Shown here: positions 20,729 to 32,530 of the stretch, one piece after another
Layout of the letters: the number at the start of each line of letters is the position of its first letter
How positions within the stretch are numbered: the stretch's first letter is position 1
NCBI GenBank assembly: GCA_019671135.1
Contig: JAHRHY010000007.1
Coordinates: forward strand, 1,674,001 to 1,738,000
Source: Linnemannia hyalina
Lineage: Eukaryota; Mortierellomycota; Mortierellomycetes; Mortierellales; Mortierellaceae
Direction: 5' to 3'
DNA length: 64,000 nucleotides
Notes under the pieces: model-generated
Database searches by the model: none
What the model was told of the DNA's origin: nothing
The model's input: the letters and a program-made list of their open reading frames with translations, nothing else
Program-made: the position numbers and the translations under genes

Positions 20729-23128
20729 ATGCCGACCTCCATGAAGCCAGAAGAGGAGCATCACCCCCACATGACCCTCCGGTCCGCAGACAAGGACAAG
20801 AGCAAGGACAAAGGCAAGGAAGAGAAGAAGGACAAGAAGGAAAAAAAAGAAAAGAAGGAGAAAAAAGAAAAGGAGAAGAAAGAAAAGAAGGAGAAAAAGG
20901 ACAAGAAAGAAAAGAAGGAAAAGCGGGCTCGGAGTGACTCTGACAACGACGACAACGACGACGACAAAGATTCTTCCTCCAACGACAAGAAGAAGAATAA
21001 GAAGAAGAAATCATCGGCAACAGCAACCAAGGACACTGATAGCACCAGCAAACCGGCGATCAAAAGACTCCGTCATTTGGAATCCTCTCCACCACCCGCC
21101 GAAACCCCGCGCGACTCGACCCCCGAACCGGGCGCAACCCCCCAATCGGCCGAGGACGCCGTCCCCGAGAACTTGCGTCTCACCAGTTACAAGATCTCGC
21201 CGGCTACCGTTGCTGCTCTGGCGAACCGTGGGATCCATGCGTTGTTCCCGATTCAGGCGGAGACGTTTGATCATATCTTTAATGGACATGATGTTTTGGG
21301 ACGGGCTAGGACAGGTACGGGAAAGACGCTTGCGTTTGCGTTGCCGATGGTTGAGATACTTTTGAAGGATAAGGCGGGAGTGATGGCGGAGCGTGGGCGT
21401 GCACCTCGTGTGCTTGTTCTTGGTAAGTGGTTGTCATTTTTTTGAAAAAGTTTGTGTTTATTTTCGACTGGCATTACTGCGGCTGTCACGCTAACACCCT
21501 TTTTCTTTCTTCTTTTTCTTGTTTGAAACACTCGATCATTATTAGCACCGACGAGAGATCTGGCGATCCAGGTATCGAACGAGTTTACATCTATCGCCCC
21601 CAACCTGAAATCCATCTGCGTCTACGGAGGTACGCCCATGCACGAACAAACAGCCTACCTCCGCAACGGCGTCGATGTCGTCATTGGTACCCCGGGTCGA
21701 TGCCTCGACCATATCAACCGAGGAAACTTGCGACTGGATAATGTACGGTTTGTTTGTTTAGATGAGGCGGATCAGATGTTGGATATTGGATTTGCGGACG
21801 ATATGGAGCAGGTTCTGCAGCATGTACAGACTCAGAAGGAGGCGAGGGGTGACTCTGCGCCAAAGCATCAGACGCTGCTGTTTTCTGCGACGGCCCCAGA
21901 GTGGATTAAGCGGACAGTGCAAAAGTATTTGGATACCAAGTATATTAATGTCGACCTGGTGGGCAACTCGAAGGTCAAGACGAATGAGAATATTCGACAT
22001 TATGCGATCCCGTCGACGTGGCAGTCGCGCAAGGATGTGATTGGAGATGTCGTCGCGGTTTATGGTGGGAACCGGGGGTTGACGGTCATCTTTGCCAATA
22101 CCAAGGCGGAGGCGGACGAGTTGGGTCTGACAGACAAGTTGAGAGGGGACGCCAAGGTGCTGCATGGAGATATTCCACAGGCGCAGAGAGAATTGACGCT
22201 CCAGGGGTTCCGAGAGGCAAAGGTCAAGTGTATCATCTGTACCGACGTCCTGGCACGAGGAATCGACATCCCGATGGTCGACCTGGTCATCAACTGTCAG
22301 CCGCCCAAAGATGTCGAGACCTACGTCCATCGATCCGGCCGTACCGGCCGCGCGGGCCGCAAGGGCGTCTGCGTCACCTTCTTCAAAGCCCAAGAAGAAT
22401 ACATGATCCAAAACATCCAACGGCGCGCAGGGATGGAAATGGTCAAAGTCGGCCCGCCACAACCGCAGGACATCATCGCAGCCACTGCACAGGACGCCGC
22501 AGATATCGTCGCCAAGGTCGTCAAGAACGTCATCCCCATGTTCAAACCCATTGCCGAATCCATGGTCGCCGACGAGTTCAAGGGGGATACGGTTGAAGCC
22601 CTTGCTGCGGCCCTGGCGCAGATCTCGGGGTACGGTGCAGGAGTCCGAGCTCGATCGTTGATGTCTGCCGCCGAGGGGTTCACGACCATGATCTTCCGTC
22701 TGTCACACGAGATCCAGCATCCTGGTTATGTGCGTAATATCTTGACGCGCAATTTCCCGAAACTGGCCTATGATGATGTCAAGGGGATGAGGATGACCAA
22801 GGACATGATGGGCGTGGTCTTTGATGTCGTTTCGGAGAAGGTCGAGGTCGATGAGGAGAAGGGAATTATCTTGTTGGGGGGCAACAAATGGACGGATCTG
22901 GATAATATCCAACTCGAGGTTGCAAAGACCCTGCCAGAACTAGAGCAGCGGGTGGATAGTGGGTATGGAGGTGGTGGTCGTGGAGGACGTGGAGGAGGAC
23001 GTGGAGGTTATGGAGGTGGTCGCGGTGGCGGGGGAGGAGGACGCGGTGGATTCCGTGGTGGACGCGGAGGAGGAGGTGGTGGTGGTGGTGGAGGCTTCCG
23101 TGGTGGTCGTGGAGGTGGCCGTCGCTAA
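20729..23128 (+). CDS. DDX21/DDX50-type nucleolar DEAD-box RNA helicase with GUCT domain and RGG tail
   Basis: Exons 20729-21422 and 21546-23128; 758 residues. The order is an N-terminal Lys/Glu-rich tract (residues ~25-70), an acidic-Ser patch, then the helicase core: Q motif region FPIQAETF, Walker A ARTGTGKT, APTRDLA, GTPGR, DEAD in VCLDEADQML, SAT in LLFSATAP, and HRSGRTGRAGR. It ends with a GUCT domain (GVRARSLMSAAEGFTTM...GGNKWTDLDN) and a long GRGG/RGG tail (from ~22950). DDX21 relatives act in ribosomal RNA transcription and processing in the nucleolus. The GUCT domain makes this specific. The splice at 21422/21546 falls inside the LAPTRDLA motif. Confidence 0.95.
22959..23122 (+). 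repeat. RGG/GRGG coding repeat
   Basis: GGTGG/CGTGG/CGCGG-type repeats encode a Gly/Arg-rich RNA-binding tail at the C-terminus of the DDX21-like helicase, including an uninterrupted run of eight glycines near 23075-23095. Confidence 0.85.
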
Positions 23129-23420
23129 AAAAAAATTACCTGCTTGTACCATATTCTCTTCATTCCCTTTCATTCCTTTCACTACTTTGTTGCATGCACT
23201 AAAACAATCCAATTGGCATTTTTTGTTCATTTATTTTTTGTTTCTTTTTTGTTTGTGAAAATGGGGGTTTGAAAATAATAATAGTGTTCCTTAGATTACG
23301 ATGGCGTCTCAAAATATGTCCCTCCAAAAACTGTCCCTGCTGTCGACCCGGTATATGTTGTTGTTGGATGTTTGCTTTGGTTGGTTTGGTTGTCGAAACG
23401 ATCGATATGTGATTTTTCAC

Positions 23421-26400
23421 TTAACCGATCCATTGGCAGACAGCGGTGACAGTCTGACCCAAGACCAAGGCCTCGGCACGAACTTCCGTCTCTCCGAAAT
23501 GCATCTTGACCTCGACCAGTACCTCAGAACCAGGCATCATGCCTGGGATATCCGGCATAGGGATCTGGAAATCTCCCAGCTTCTTAACCGACGGCTCATC
23601 GACATAACGGGGTTCTTCTGCAGAGTCCGAGACATACAGGGGGCAGTCCAAGGGACGGGGGTAGCACCAGGTCATGTACTTCTTGGTCACACACTCGCCC
23701 AGGGCTACAGACTGACCAGGATGGATATAGACCGAGAAGCGATCCTTGCAACGCGTGGTTCCATCGCGCGAGAGCGTCTTCTTCTCTTCTGGATCGACGC
23801 CCTGGACGAAATCCATAGCCGAGTCGACTCCGTACCAACGACGGGCAACACGCGAGATAATCGAGCCCTGATGGAGACCATAGGTGACTGCACCACGGAC
23901 AACCGCCAACTCTGCACGAGGGGGGACACGGACTTGACGACCGGACGTCGCAAACTTGGCCGTGACACGATCAAACAGGTACCTTGACGAACCGAATCCA
24001 CCAACCAAGAAGATAGCCTCGCAATGGGTCTGATTGAGCTGGTGCTCAATCAGGTCCAACACATCCTTGACAACAGGGTCAAAGACGCGCTCGTGCAGCT
24101 CCGAGACCATCAACTTCAGCATACCATCCTCCAGTCCGATATCCAGATCGTTCGCATCAGGCAAGTTGGGAATGTTGGGCACCTGGAGGTACATTTCGGG
24201 GTCTGTTCCTGGGAAGATGGGCTTTGTCTGGTTGACAAACGTGTCCATGATAGTTCCCCATCCCATGGGCGTCAGGGGGTATTTTTGGAACTTTTCCCTC
24301 AATAGCTTCTCCATGTTGGCATCCAAGAAGGCCGATCCACAGGACGCACCATGACCACGAGTCACCTCCCGCAAACTCCGGATGCCCGTCTCGGGATTCA
24401 CATCCACGACCTCAAAGACAATCAGATCGACCGTTCCACCACCGGCATCGCAAATCAAGAATCGGTCGTGCTTCTGGAGGTTGAATTGATCGCCCTTGGA
24501 CTGACAGTACATGGCGGCGGCTTCGGGTTCCGAGACGATAATGAGACGATGAGCGGGATCCTCTTCCTTGATCATTCCAGCCCGGACAGCCGCCAAACGC
24601 ATCACATGTTTGGCACGATCAGACCACATGGCGGGAACCGTCAGACAGTACTGGATATGGGACTGGTCGTAGGTCGATCCAAAGTTCTTCATCGCCTCCT
24701 TGACAACGTGGCTGTGGAACTTGCCGAGGTAGTCCGAGATCGCGTCCAGAGGTTTGATTCCCAGGGGTAAAGGCTCAATGTGTTCCTGCTGGTCATCCAA
24801 CTGCAACTTGAACTTGCTCAACAACAGGTGCCTCTTGGCGTTGGGCGTCATCATCACTGCACGCGCAGGGTATCCCCAGTCCAGAAAGTCGGGCGAGTCC
24901 AGTTTGTACAAGCTGATAGTCGGCACTTTTGGATACTGGTATGCCTGCTTGGGCCTATTTGGTGGAAAAGTCGTAAAAAAGGGTGGTTAGCACTCTGTTG
25001 TTATTTTTCGTTCACCAACCATGGGAGGCTGTTTTTTTTTCTTAGTCATTTCCTTGTACACCCAATAACGAGGGTAGATTCGATAATTGCAATTAAATCC
25101 AAAGTGAGCCGCCATATGGTGTTTGAAGTTTTTTTTTCTTCCACATGGATGCTGGGCCTTCATGCTGTGTGCACCTCTTTCTCTTTTCCATATTAGCGCC
25201 TTTCGCCTCTTCTTCTTTTGCACTGCCATGGAGTGAGGAGTGGATTATCCGATGCACTGTGCTGTTTGAGTAAATGCGATATTCCCGAAACGCATGTTCT
25301 GTTGTCCTGACTCCTTGACCCTGTTTTGTATTTGGTGATAGATACAATTGCTTTCTTCAACTTTGTCGTCTAATGCCACACTGTGTCGTTGCAGTTTGCT
25401 ATTCTTTTCCTATCTCCTTGACACGGCGTTGTCGCTGCTTGTTGATATAGGTGACAAATAGAGTTGTTCTTTCTCGTTCTTCCTTTTCCTTTTTCTAGCG
25501 CCAAAGTAAAAAACTTGCATGTCCTCGGTGCCTGACCCACAAAAAAATCTTTATGGCGTTGGCGAGGGTTATTTCTTTCCTGTAATGATGGGTGTTGTCG
25601 AGTAGTGCCGCTCTTTTTTATCCTGTCCACGGAAACTGAACTGCTGCTCCCAAGCACATTATCCCCCCTTCTTTTCTCACTCGTCATTCATTAGTCCTAC
25701 TCGCAAACTCGGCTGTTGCCAGTTCACAATTGTAACCAAAAGAAAAGTACCGAGAGTCGACAAAAATACACAGTTTCGGTAGAAGGGCAGAGGCAGTGCT
25801 TCTAATCCTCTTATACTGTACGCTGTATGCTGTATGCTGTTTAGTGCAAGTGGATGAGAAAAGAGCGTGATGGAGGACTTACCAGGTGATGATCTCTTGT
25901 ATTTCAGGATCCTTTCGGAAAGCGAACGCGCATCCAGTAAACGTTGTTCCAAAGTCGATTGCCATCACGATGGGATAGTCCTCCTTGGGATCACCTGTCA
26001 GTTTGCTGCCGCCGTTGGTTTGACCTGGTCCCTGTTGAGCAACCATATAGCCGGGGTTGTATGCAGAGGCCTGGTACGCACCGCCAGAAGAAGGAGGAGG
26101 GCTGGGGACAGGGGCCTGTTGTTGGCGTGGTGGGTAAATTGCGTTTGAAGAAGGTGGGGCAGGGATACCACCGTGTTGTTGTTGTTGATGGTGCTGCTGC
26201 TGGTGCTGGTGCTGTTGTTGTTGTTGTTGGAGATGGTGAGGTTGTGGCATTCCTGAGTACTGTGAATGTTGCTGTTGGCCGTTGTAGCCATAGGAGGATG
26301 AGGATGGTGGTGCGCTAATGGGCGGGTATCCACCCCCTGCGGTCGAGGGAGGGTATCCGCCTCCTCCTGGTGCTCCACCGTTACCGTAGCCGTTCTGGCC

Positions 26401-26616
26401 ACCACCGTTCTGGCCGGGAGGAGGTCCTGATGATGGGGTTCCGGCGAGGGAGGTAAAGTGCATGGTTGCGGCACCGGGTGGAGGGGTGGAGGCGGCTGGT
26501 GGAGGCTGTTGTTGATGGCCATTGGAGGGACGTGGAAGCTGAGCGTGGACCTGGGGAGGGGGGGAAGAGCCTGGCTTCTTGTCCTTTGTGGATTTGCTTC
26601 CAAAGAACTTTTTCAT
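23421..26616 (-). CDS. HSPA12-like Hsp70-fold ATPase with Gln/His/Pro-rich N-terminal extension
   Basis: Exons on the minus strand: 26616-25883 and 24954-23421; 755 residues. Residues ~1-215 are low-complexity: Pro-rich, a Gly-rich GGAPGGGG part, then a Gln/His tract. The Hsp70-like ATPase follows: phosphate-1 MAIDFGTTFTGCAF (at the end of exon 1), EPEAAAMY, phosphate-2 LICDAGGGTVDLIVF and adenosine motif FLVGGFGSSRYLF. These motifs and the divergent C-terminus, which lacks a canonical Hsp70 substrate-binding domain, fit the HSPA12A/B branch common in fungi. The single intron is 928 nt, unusually long for this window, and splits the ATPase just after phosphate-1 (junction IITW-PKQAY). Client or partner unknown. 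It is convergent with the DDX21-like gene (292 bp). Confidence 0.92.
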
Positions 26617-27916
26617 GGCGCGTGGATGATGATTACAGCGGAGTGAGTTGGAGAAGGGTGTGGGTGCCGATGCAGGGAAAGGAAAGGAAAGGAAGGGAGA
26701 GGGAAGAGAGGGAGGAGAGGGAGGGGAGAAAGAGAAGAGGATGGATGGATGGATGGATGGATGGTGAAGGCGGGTGGAGGAGAGCGAGAAAGGATGATGA
26801 AAGAGGAGAGAGAGAGAGTGTGAGAGCGAAGGAAGTCAGGAGAAGTGGTCTCTATGAGGACGGGCAAAGAGAACAAAGAGTGCAGGGCAGAGGGAGGAGG
26901 CAGGTGTACAGTGGATGGATGTGCAATGTTATTGGCGGAGTGGGGATGTAAAAAAGCGAGCTAAACATGTAATGGATGTGAGAACCGGTACGATGCACGA
27001 CGAAGGAGGTGGATAGAGAGAGCACTGCCTTCGAGGGACTACATCTACTATCTACTGTGCCCGACGAAAGAAAAGAAAGAAGAGAAAGGCGTTGGCTGTG
27101 AAGGAAGGTGGAGTGGAGTGTGGGCCCAGGGAGAGGCAGAAGGGGATAGAGCAAGGCAAAGGAGAAAGAGGGTCGAGGCGAGCACCGTCCTCCATTGTGT
27201 TCTCTCCCTCTGTTAATAAGTATCGCGCCTGACTAATTTATTTTTCTACTCTCCTTTTGCTGCACTCTTACCATCTGCTGCTTTGCTACTGCGTATGTGT
27301 CCTAGGAGGACGAGGAGGAGGCATCCCTTTCAACGCGTCGCTACAAGGCTATCGTCGCCACTTTCTATCCTATTCTTGTTGTCGATCACTCACGAAAATG
27401 CAAGTCACTCTGAGAAGCAAGCGACGCGTCTGCTGTCCTTCGTTCGTTCTGCTAATGATGACAAAACCTACTAAGAGCGCAGCGGGTTCTTGCTCTATCT
27501 CGCTCGCTATCCATGATCATTCAACGTGCACCACGCCGCTTACAAACCAAACGAATTTTTTCTTCGTTCATGCAGATCCAATCCTCTTCCTCCTTTGGAA
27601 AATGCCCTTCGCTTCCTTCCTTCCTTCCGCAGACAAATAGACAAATAAACATGCAATTAAACTCTCCGTTCGTCGTCATTCATCTCTACTTGAAAGAAGA
27701 AGTGTGGAGGGTAAACCCTCTTCCATTGTCGTCTTGCGCGGCCTGGCAATGCACATTCCGCTCACTTCAATCGATAACACGCCGCATATAAAAAGGCCAG
27801 ATTGGTCCAGCTGTCTCCTCTTTTCCTTATTCTCACACTCTTCTCTGTCTCATTCACACTCTCAACTCCAATCCCCCACCCACCTTTTTTTTACCCATAC
27901 TCATACATAACACAAT
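26617..27916. other. Shared upstream region of HSPA12-like (-) and MDR oxidoreductase (+)
   Basis: Divergent promoter region of 1.3 kb. It holds a GGAA/GA-rich tract at 26675-26735, an (ATGG)n run at 26736-26765, and a TATA box for the plus-strand gene. No gene is supported. Confidence 0.65.
27787..27794 (+). promoter_or_regulatory. TATA box of the MDR oxidoreductase gene
   Basis: TATAAAAA followed by GGCC, 130 nt upstream of the ATG, with a CT-rich leader between. Strong core-promoter match. Confidence 0.7.
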
Positions 27917-29147
27917 ATGACCGGAGGAAGAACAATCAAGGCTGCACTCTATCAAGGCGTCAACCCTTCAGCCCCCCTCCTCAATGTAACTGATCTTCCC
28001 GCCCCAGTCGCGAACAACGGTGATGCCGTCGTCAAGATCCTCGCCACCCGTGTCGTCAGCTATGCCAAAGATGTCCTCAACGGCACCCGTCCTTACCCAA
28101 ACCTCCTCCCCATGGTCCCTGGCCCCGGAGGTGTCGGCATCATCCAATCCGTTGCCCCTGGTGCGATTCATATCAAGCCTGGGCAACTGGTCTTTATCGA
28201 TCCCACAGTCCGATCTCGCGACCATCCCGTCACACCCGAGGCCATGCTCCAGGGTCTGATTGCATTTGGCAGAGGCACAGAACTCCAAAGAGTCTGGAAC
28301 AATGGTTCCTGGGCCGAGGAGATGTTGGTCCCCCTCGAGAATTTGACCGTTATCCCCGAGAGTGTCCAGGCCAAGTTTAGCCCCGCCGAATTGACCTCCA
28401 TCAGCAACTATGCTGTTCCTTTTGGGGGCCTCTACCCAAACCTCCGCCCAGGCCAAACGGTTGTCATTACAGGCTCGACAGGCATGTTTGGTTCCTCGGC
28501 TGTCGCTGTAGCGTTAGCTCTGGGAGCGCGACGCGTCATTGCCTCGGGACGGAACAAGAAGCAGCTCGATGAGTTTGTGACACTTTATGGGCCCCGAGTT
28601 GTTCCTGTGGTGACGACGGGCGATGTGGCCAAGGATACCCAGGCGTTCTTGAAGGCGGCTGGAGAAGGGTTCGACATTGACGTCTCCTTCGACATCCTGC
28701 CACCTCAGGCGGCGTTTGGTGTTGTTCAGTCGTCTATCCTTGCATTGAGGGATGGCGGTACTGCCGTTCTCATGGGAGGGCTCAACTCGTCCGCCGAGGT
28801 AAACATTCAGCGATAGCTTACTTTGACGCTCACTCCATTTCTTCTCGTTGTCATCCTTCACTGCAAGCAAAACGTACTCACCCATCATCCTTTGCTACAT
28901 TTTACAATAGATTCCATACTCTGCGATTATGACCAAGGGCCTCACGATCAAGGGCCACTTTATGTACGACCGCACAGGACCCACCACCATCATTGGCCTG
29001 GCCGATGCTGGTCTGCTTGACCTCCACCACCGCCAGGAACCCAAGTTCTTCAAACTGAGCGAGATTAATGATGCTGTCGAATGGTCCGCTGCCCACCCTG
29101 GTGCCTTCGATGCCACCCTCGTCCTTCCGCAATCAAAGAGTGACTGA
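27917..29147 (+). CDS. Medium-chain dehydrogenase/reductase (alcohol dehydrogenase or quinone-reductase type)
   Basis: Exons 27917-28798 and 28911-29147; 372 residues. The N-terminal GroES-like half carries VKILATRVVSYAKDVLNG and VPGPGGVGII, and the Rossmann half opens with VVITGSTGMFGSSAVAVALALGARRV, then ASGRNKKQ, as expected for NAD(P)H binding. The Cys/His ligands of zinc-dependent alcohol dehydrogenases are not evident, so a zinc-free MDR enzyme is more likely. The substrate cannot be read from sequence. The exon junction (NSSAE to IPYSAIMTKG) is phase 0. Confidence 0.88.
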
Positions 29148-30026
29148 GCACAGACAACGTTAAAATAATAAGCTAGTAAAACGCCCTCCAGTGGCACGTT
29201 CAACTGTTCGTTGTTGCTGACACTTTTTTTGCCCACATGGCGTGCGAGAGGACCAGCTGACTACCGATACTAATCTTACTCCTGAGTGCATCTCTTGTTT
29301 TTTTACTGCTGGACGTTTGTTGTTTGTTCACGGCGTTCCGTCCATTTTTCCTATGGAGACACAACCAGGCGGAAAAGGGGAGCGTCATCCCCATCACTCG
29401 GTCGAGCGAGACGAAAGTTTCCCTTTATGCATTTTTTGCCTACTTTCTGCTTTGCTCGGTTTGTGCGCATCCACACCCTGCATATTTTGCCAGATACTGA
29501 TGCTGTGGCTGTCCCGCTGTCCTGTTCATCCACATCTCCCGCAGCAAGCATGTCGCCTAAAGTTTTGTGTCTTTGCTGTTTCTTTTTTCCTTTTTTCCAT
29601 TTCACACCACCCCCAATCATCCCTGCCACCGTCATGCCCCTTTTGAATCCTTTTTGCCAGCCAGCTTCTTTGTACTCCAATTGTGTCTCCCTCCTAGCCT
29701 GTCAATGCCTGACAACCCTTTTTTGCCTCACCCCGTTTGCCCTTTTCAACTTTCGTTATCCCGCATCCCTTTTTCCTTTCTTTAGCCTCGTGCCATTGTG
29801 TACTTTCCTTCCTTTTCGTTCCTCTTCTTCTTCCTTTTCTTTTCCTTTTCCTTTTCCTGTCCTTTCCTTGTCTGTCCACTTCACTCCATCCGCCACACCA
29901 AAAAGTACACGCAACCAGCACTACCACTACCACCACTACCACCACTACCATCGATCCACCAACCTGCAAGCAGGAAAAAACAAGGAACCCTTTCAATTGA
30001 AGAGCCACCAAATCGAACTGTAGAAA
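29148..30026. other. Intergenic, pyrimidine-rich; no gene seen
   Basis: T/C-rich DNA with a TTTTCC-repeat tract at about 29825-29870 and a CCACTA repeat at 29920-29950 just upstream of the next start. Open frames here on both strands are low-complexity by-products. Confidence 0.6.
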
Positions 30027-32530
30027 ATGTCAGGATCGCCACAACTTTATCCAGAGGTATACATTTTTTTCACCCTGCTACTCCCACCAATGCCCCGCAC
30101 AGCTCTCTTTCAGAGCACTATACTCTTCACATTCTTTGTATCATGAGTGGCAGTGGAATCAACATTCATAAAAAATGCAATTGCTAAAACGCGACATGCC
30201 GCCCACCATTCATGAGCGAAACCTGTTCCTTACCTTGTTCCTTACCTGATCCCGTGCGCCGTCGTACTTATTGAAACACGTTTTTTTTAGGACCAACAGG
30301 AGATTTTTGTCGCGATACCTCCACCACTGGTTCCACCACTCGCACGCCAGCTGAGCTCGAGCCACCTCAGAATCGTCAATCCACAGCAACTTGCGACACC
30401 CATAACATCTACAGACAACTCGTTTGAGCAATGGACATTCTTTGAGCCTCTCCTTCTGCAGCAACAGCAAGTGCAGCATCAGCAGCAGAGGGTGATGGCG
30501 TTACTTGGAGGCGACCGTGGATCACCAGGGGCTGTAGGAGGAGCTGCTGGTAGTAGTGGTGCCGGAGGCCAGAATCGTGGACTGCCGCCTGCGCCGGTGA
30601 GGAGTGAATCGCGGACGACGCTTGACAGCAATACCTCCAACGCCAGTAACACCAACATCACCACCACCACCACAACAATACCCCTGAGCACCCCCATTTC
30701 ATCACCCCAACAGCCACCAGTGCCCATTTCTCTACCTGTCCAACTCCTAAACCGACTCTACCCATCCTCTGCCATGTTTACGTCTGTCAGTGGTTGGAGT
30801 GGTGTCAACCCTTCAGCGACCGAGAGCAGTTCCTGTGCTTCCTCATCCTCTGCAGGATCGTACCATTCCCGGAACTTTATGAGTGGCGTTGGGGGCGGTA
30901 GCGGTGTCAGCATCGGCGGAGGGTTCGGATCAAGGAGCGCGACGTCTTCAATGCAGCAACATCAACCGGATATGATGGCGAGACGGAATTCGACAGAGTT
31001 GACAAGGACTGCTGCCGCGACCGCGATTGTCAACACCCTTGTCAACCGAGGGAACAGTGGCGGTAGTGCGAGTGGCAGTGGTAGTAATGAGGCGGTGGGA
31101 TTGTCGATCCCACGTGGGGATAGTCCTTACATCCCTTCTTCGTTGTCGATGCTCTTTTCGGATCCCGAGATCATGCTAGCCCAAACCGAGGTTGACCAGT
31201 ATCATCAGGAACAACAACAACAACAACAGCAAAGGAGGACGTCAAGTTTGCAATTGACACCCTCACACTCAGGTGTAAGGGTTGGGTCTGGGATCTTCGC
31301 ATATTCGGAGGGAGACGACCAGGAGAGCGCCGCTGAGGAGAATGACGATAGTCTTTATGGAGAGGAGAGCCAACTACTCCAGGATTCTCCCCCAGGAAAT
31401 GAAGGGCATCACACCACCACAACGGGAGCTGTCACAGGAAGAGAAGGAGATGACGGCGGGTATGGGTACGAGATTGTACAGGAGGACCAACAGGAAGACG
31501 TGTTCAAGCCATATGTGGCCATGATGGCGCGGGACGACTACCTAGCGCCGCACGAGCCTTCTTCCTCCAGCCCGCTGTTCCCGTCCCCGTTGACGACGCT
31601 TGGAGGGTTTGCTTCAGGAACCAGTATACTAGATGTTGCTGAAGGTGAGTGTTTTTGTTTGTTCGTTTCTTGTATACAGACTGGGGTTTATTATGAGACA
31701 GTGACATGGAAAGAAGGTGCACGTGGCGGTGAGGTTAGGCGAAACGCCGTTGTAGTACGATGGAACAGAGACGTGCTACACAGAAAGAAGGCGTAGGCTT
31801 TTCTTATTTCATGAACTAACTTTTCGGACTACCAATCTAACGCCACACCTGTTCTTCTCTTCCCCCTTTCAATCCTGTTCATCCGGCTCTTCTTACTTTT
31901 TGTCCGAAATATCGACAGACCAACAGGCACAGGCAGCTGGAAGGATATGGCGGGACTACGGGACCATGATGGAAACCGGCGGCGGTGGACAGTTCCAACG
32001 ACTACAGCAGCTTCAGAATCCAACAACGGCACAGAGTCATGCTGCTTATTACCACGCCGTCTCCAATTACCATTACTCGTACAACAGTAACCCGCACGGC
32101 GATGCAGTAGGAGGAGTGTCATCATCATCAACTTCGCAGGTGAACCCGTGTGTACCGACGGGGCATTATGCGGTTCCGGAGAGTTGGCAATGGAGACGAC
32201 AACATAGTCGTGGGGTTAGTCAGCAGTCCTATGGGAGCGCTGGTGGAAATGGTGGTAGTGGTAGTGGTACGCGGAGGAATAATGGTGATGGATCAGAGGA
32301 CAACTGGCTCAAGGGCATGTAAGTCCTTTGCTGTATTTTGTTGCTTGTTGTGTCCAGATATTTCCATTTCTTTTTTACATTGACTGACATAAGATCTTTT
32401 TCAAACTTTTACTCCTCACCCATTGACATATGCTTTCATTCTTCTCCGTCTTCAAAGACTGCTATCGGTGGTCAGTTGTTGGGTCTGCTGCGAAAGTCCA
32501 GCTGCTTGCTGTTCCAATTGCTGCCTGTAA
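30027..32530 (+). CDS. Low-complexity protein of unknown function with Cys-rich C-terminal tail
   Basis: Exons 30027-30056, 30291-31644, 31919-32318, 32458-32530; 618 residues, my model. Exon 1 encodes only M-S-G-S-P-Q-L-Y-P-E. Exon 2 opens in frame with DQQEIFVAIPPPLVPP, then long Ser/Gly/Thr/Gln-rich disorder with an acidic patch (GDDQESAAEENDD) and YEIVQEDQQEDVFKPYVAMMARDDYLAP, which looks like a conserved linear motif. Exon 3 is Gln/Ser/Gly-rich. An unspliced reading stops right after GCATG, but GTAAGT at 32319 joins in frame to an exon encoding LLSVVSCWVCC...CCSNCCL: eight cysteines in 18 residues. That tail resembles palmitoylated membrane-anchoring ends. I do not recognise a family. 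Confidence 0.6.

Noticed and set aside
20761..21063. Ser/Phe-rich minus-strand frame
   Set aside because: Complement of the Lys-rich N-terminus of the DDX21-like gene.
22940..23258. Thr/Ser-rich and Val/Glu-rich frames over the RGG tail
   Set aside because: Out-of-frame readings of the GGT/CGT repeat.
26613..26876. Minus-strand Pro/Ser/Leu-rich frame upstream of the HSPA12-like start
   Set aside because: Simple-sequence leader (GA-rich on plus); no domain, would only extend low complexity.
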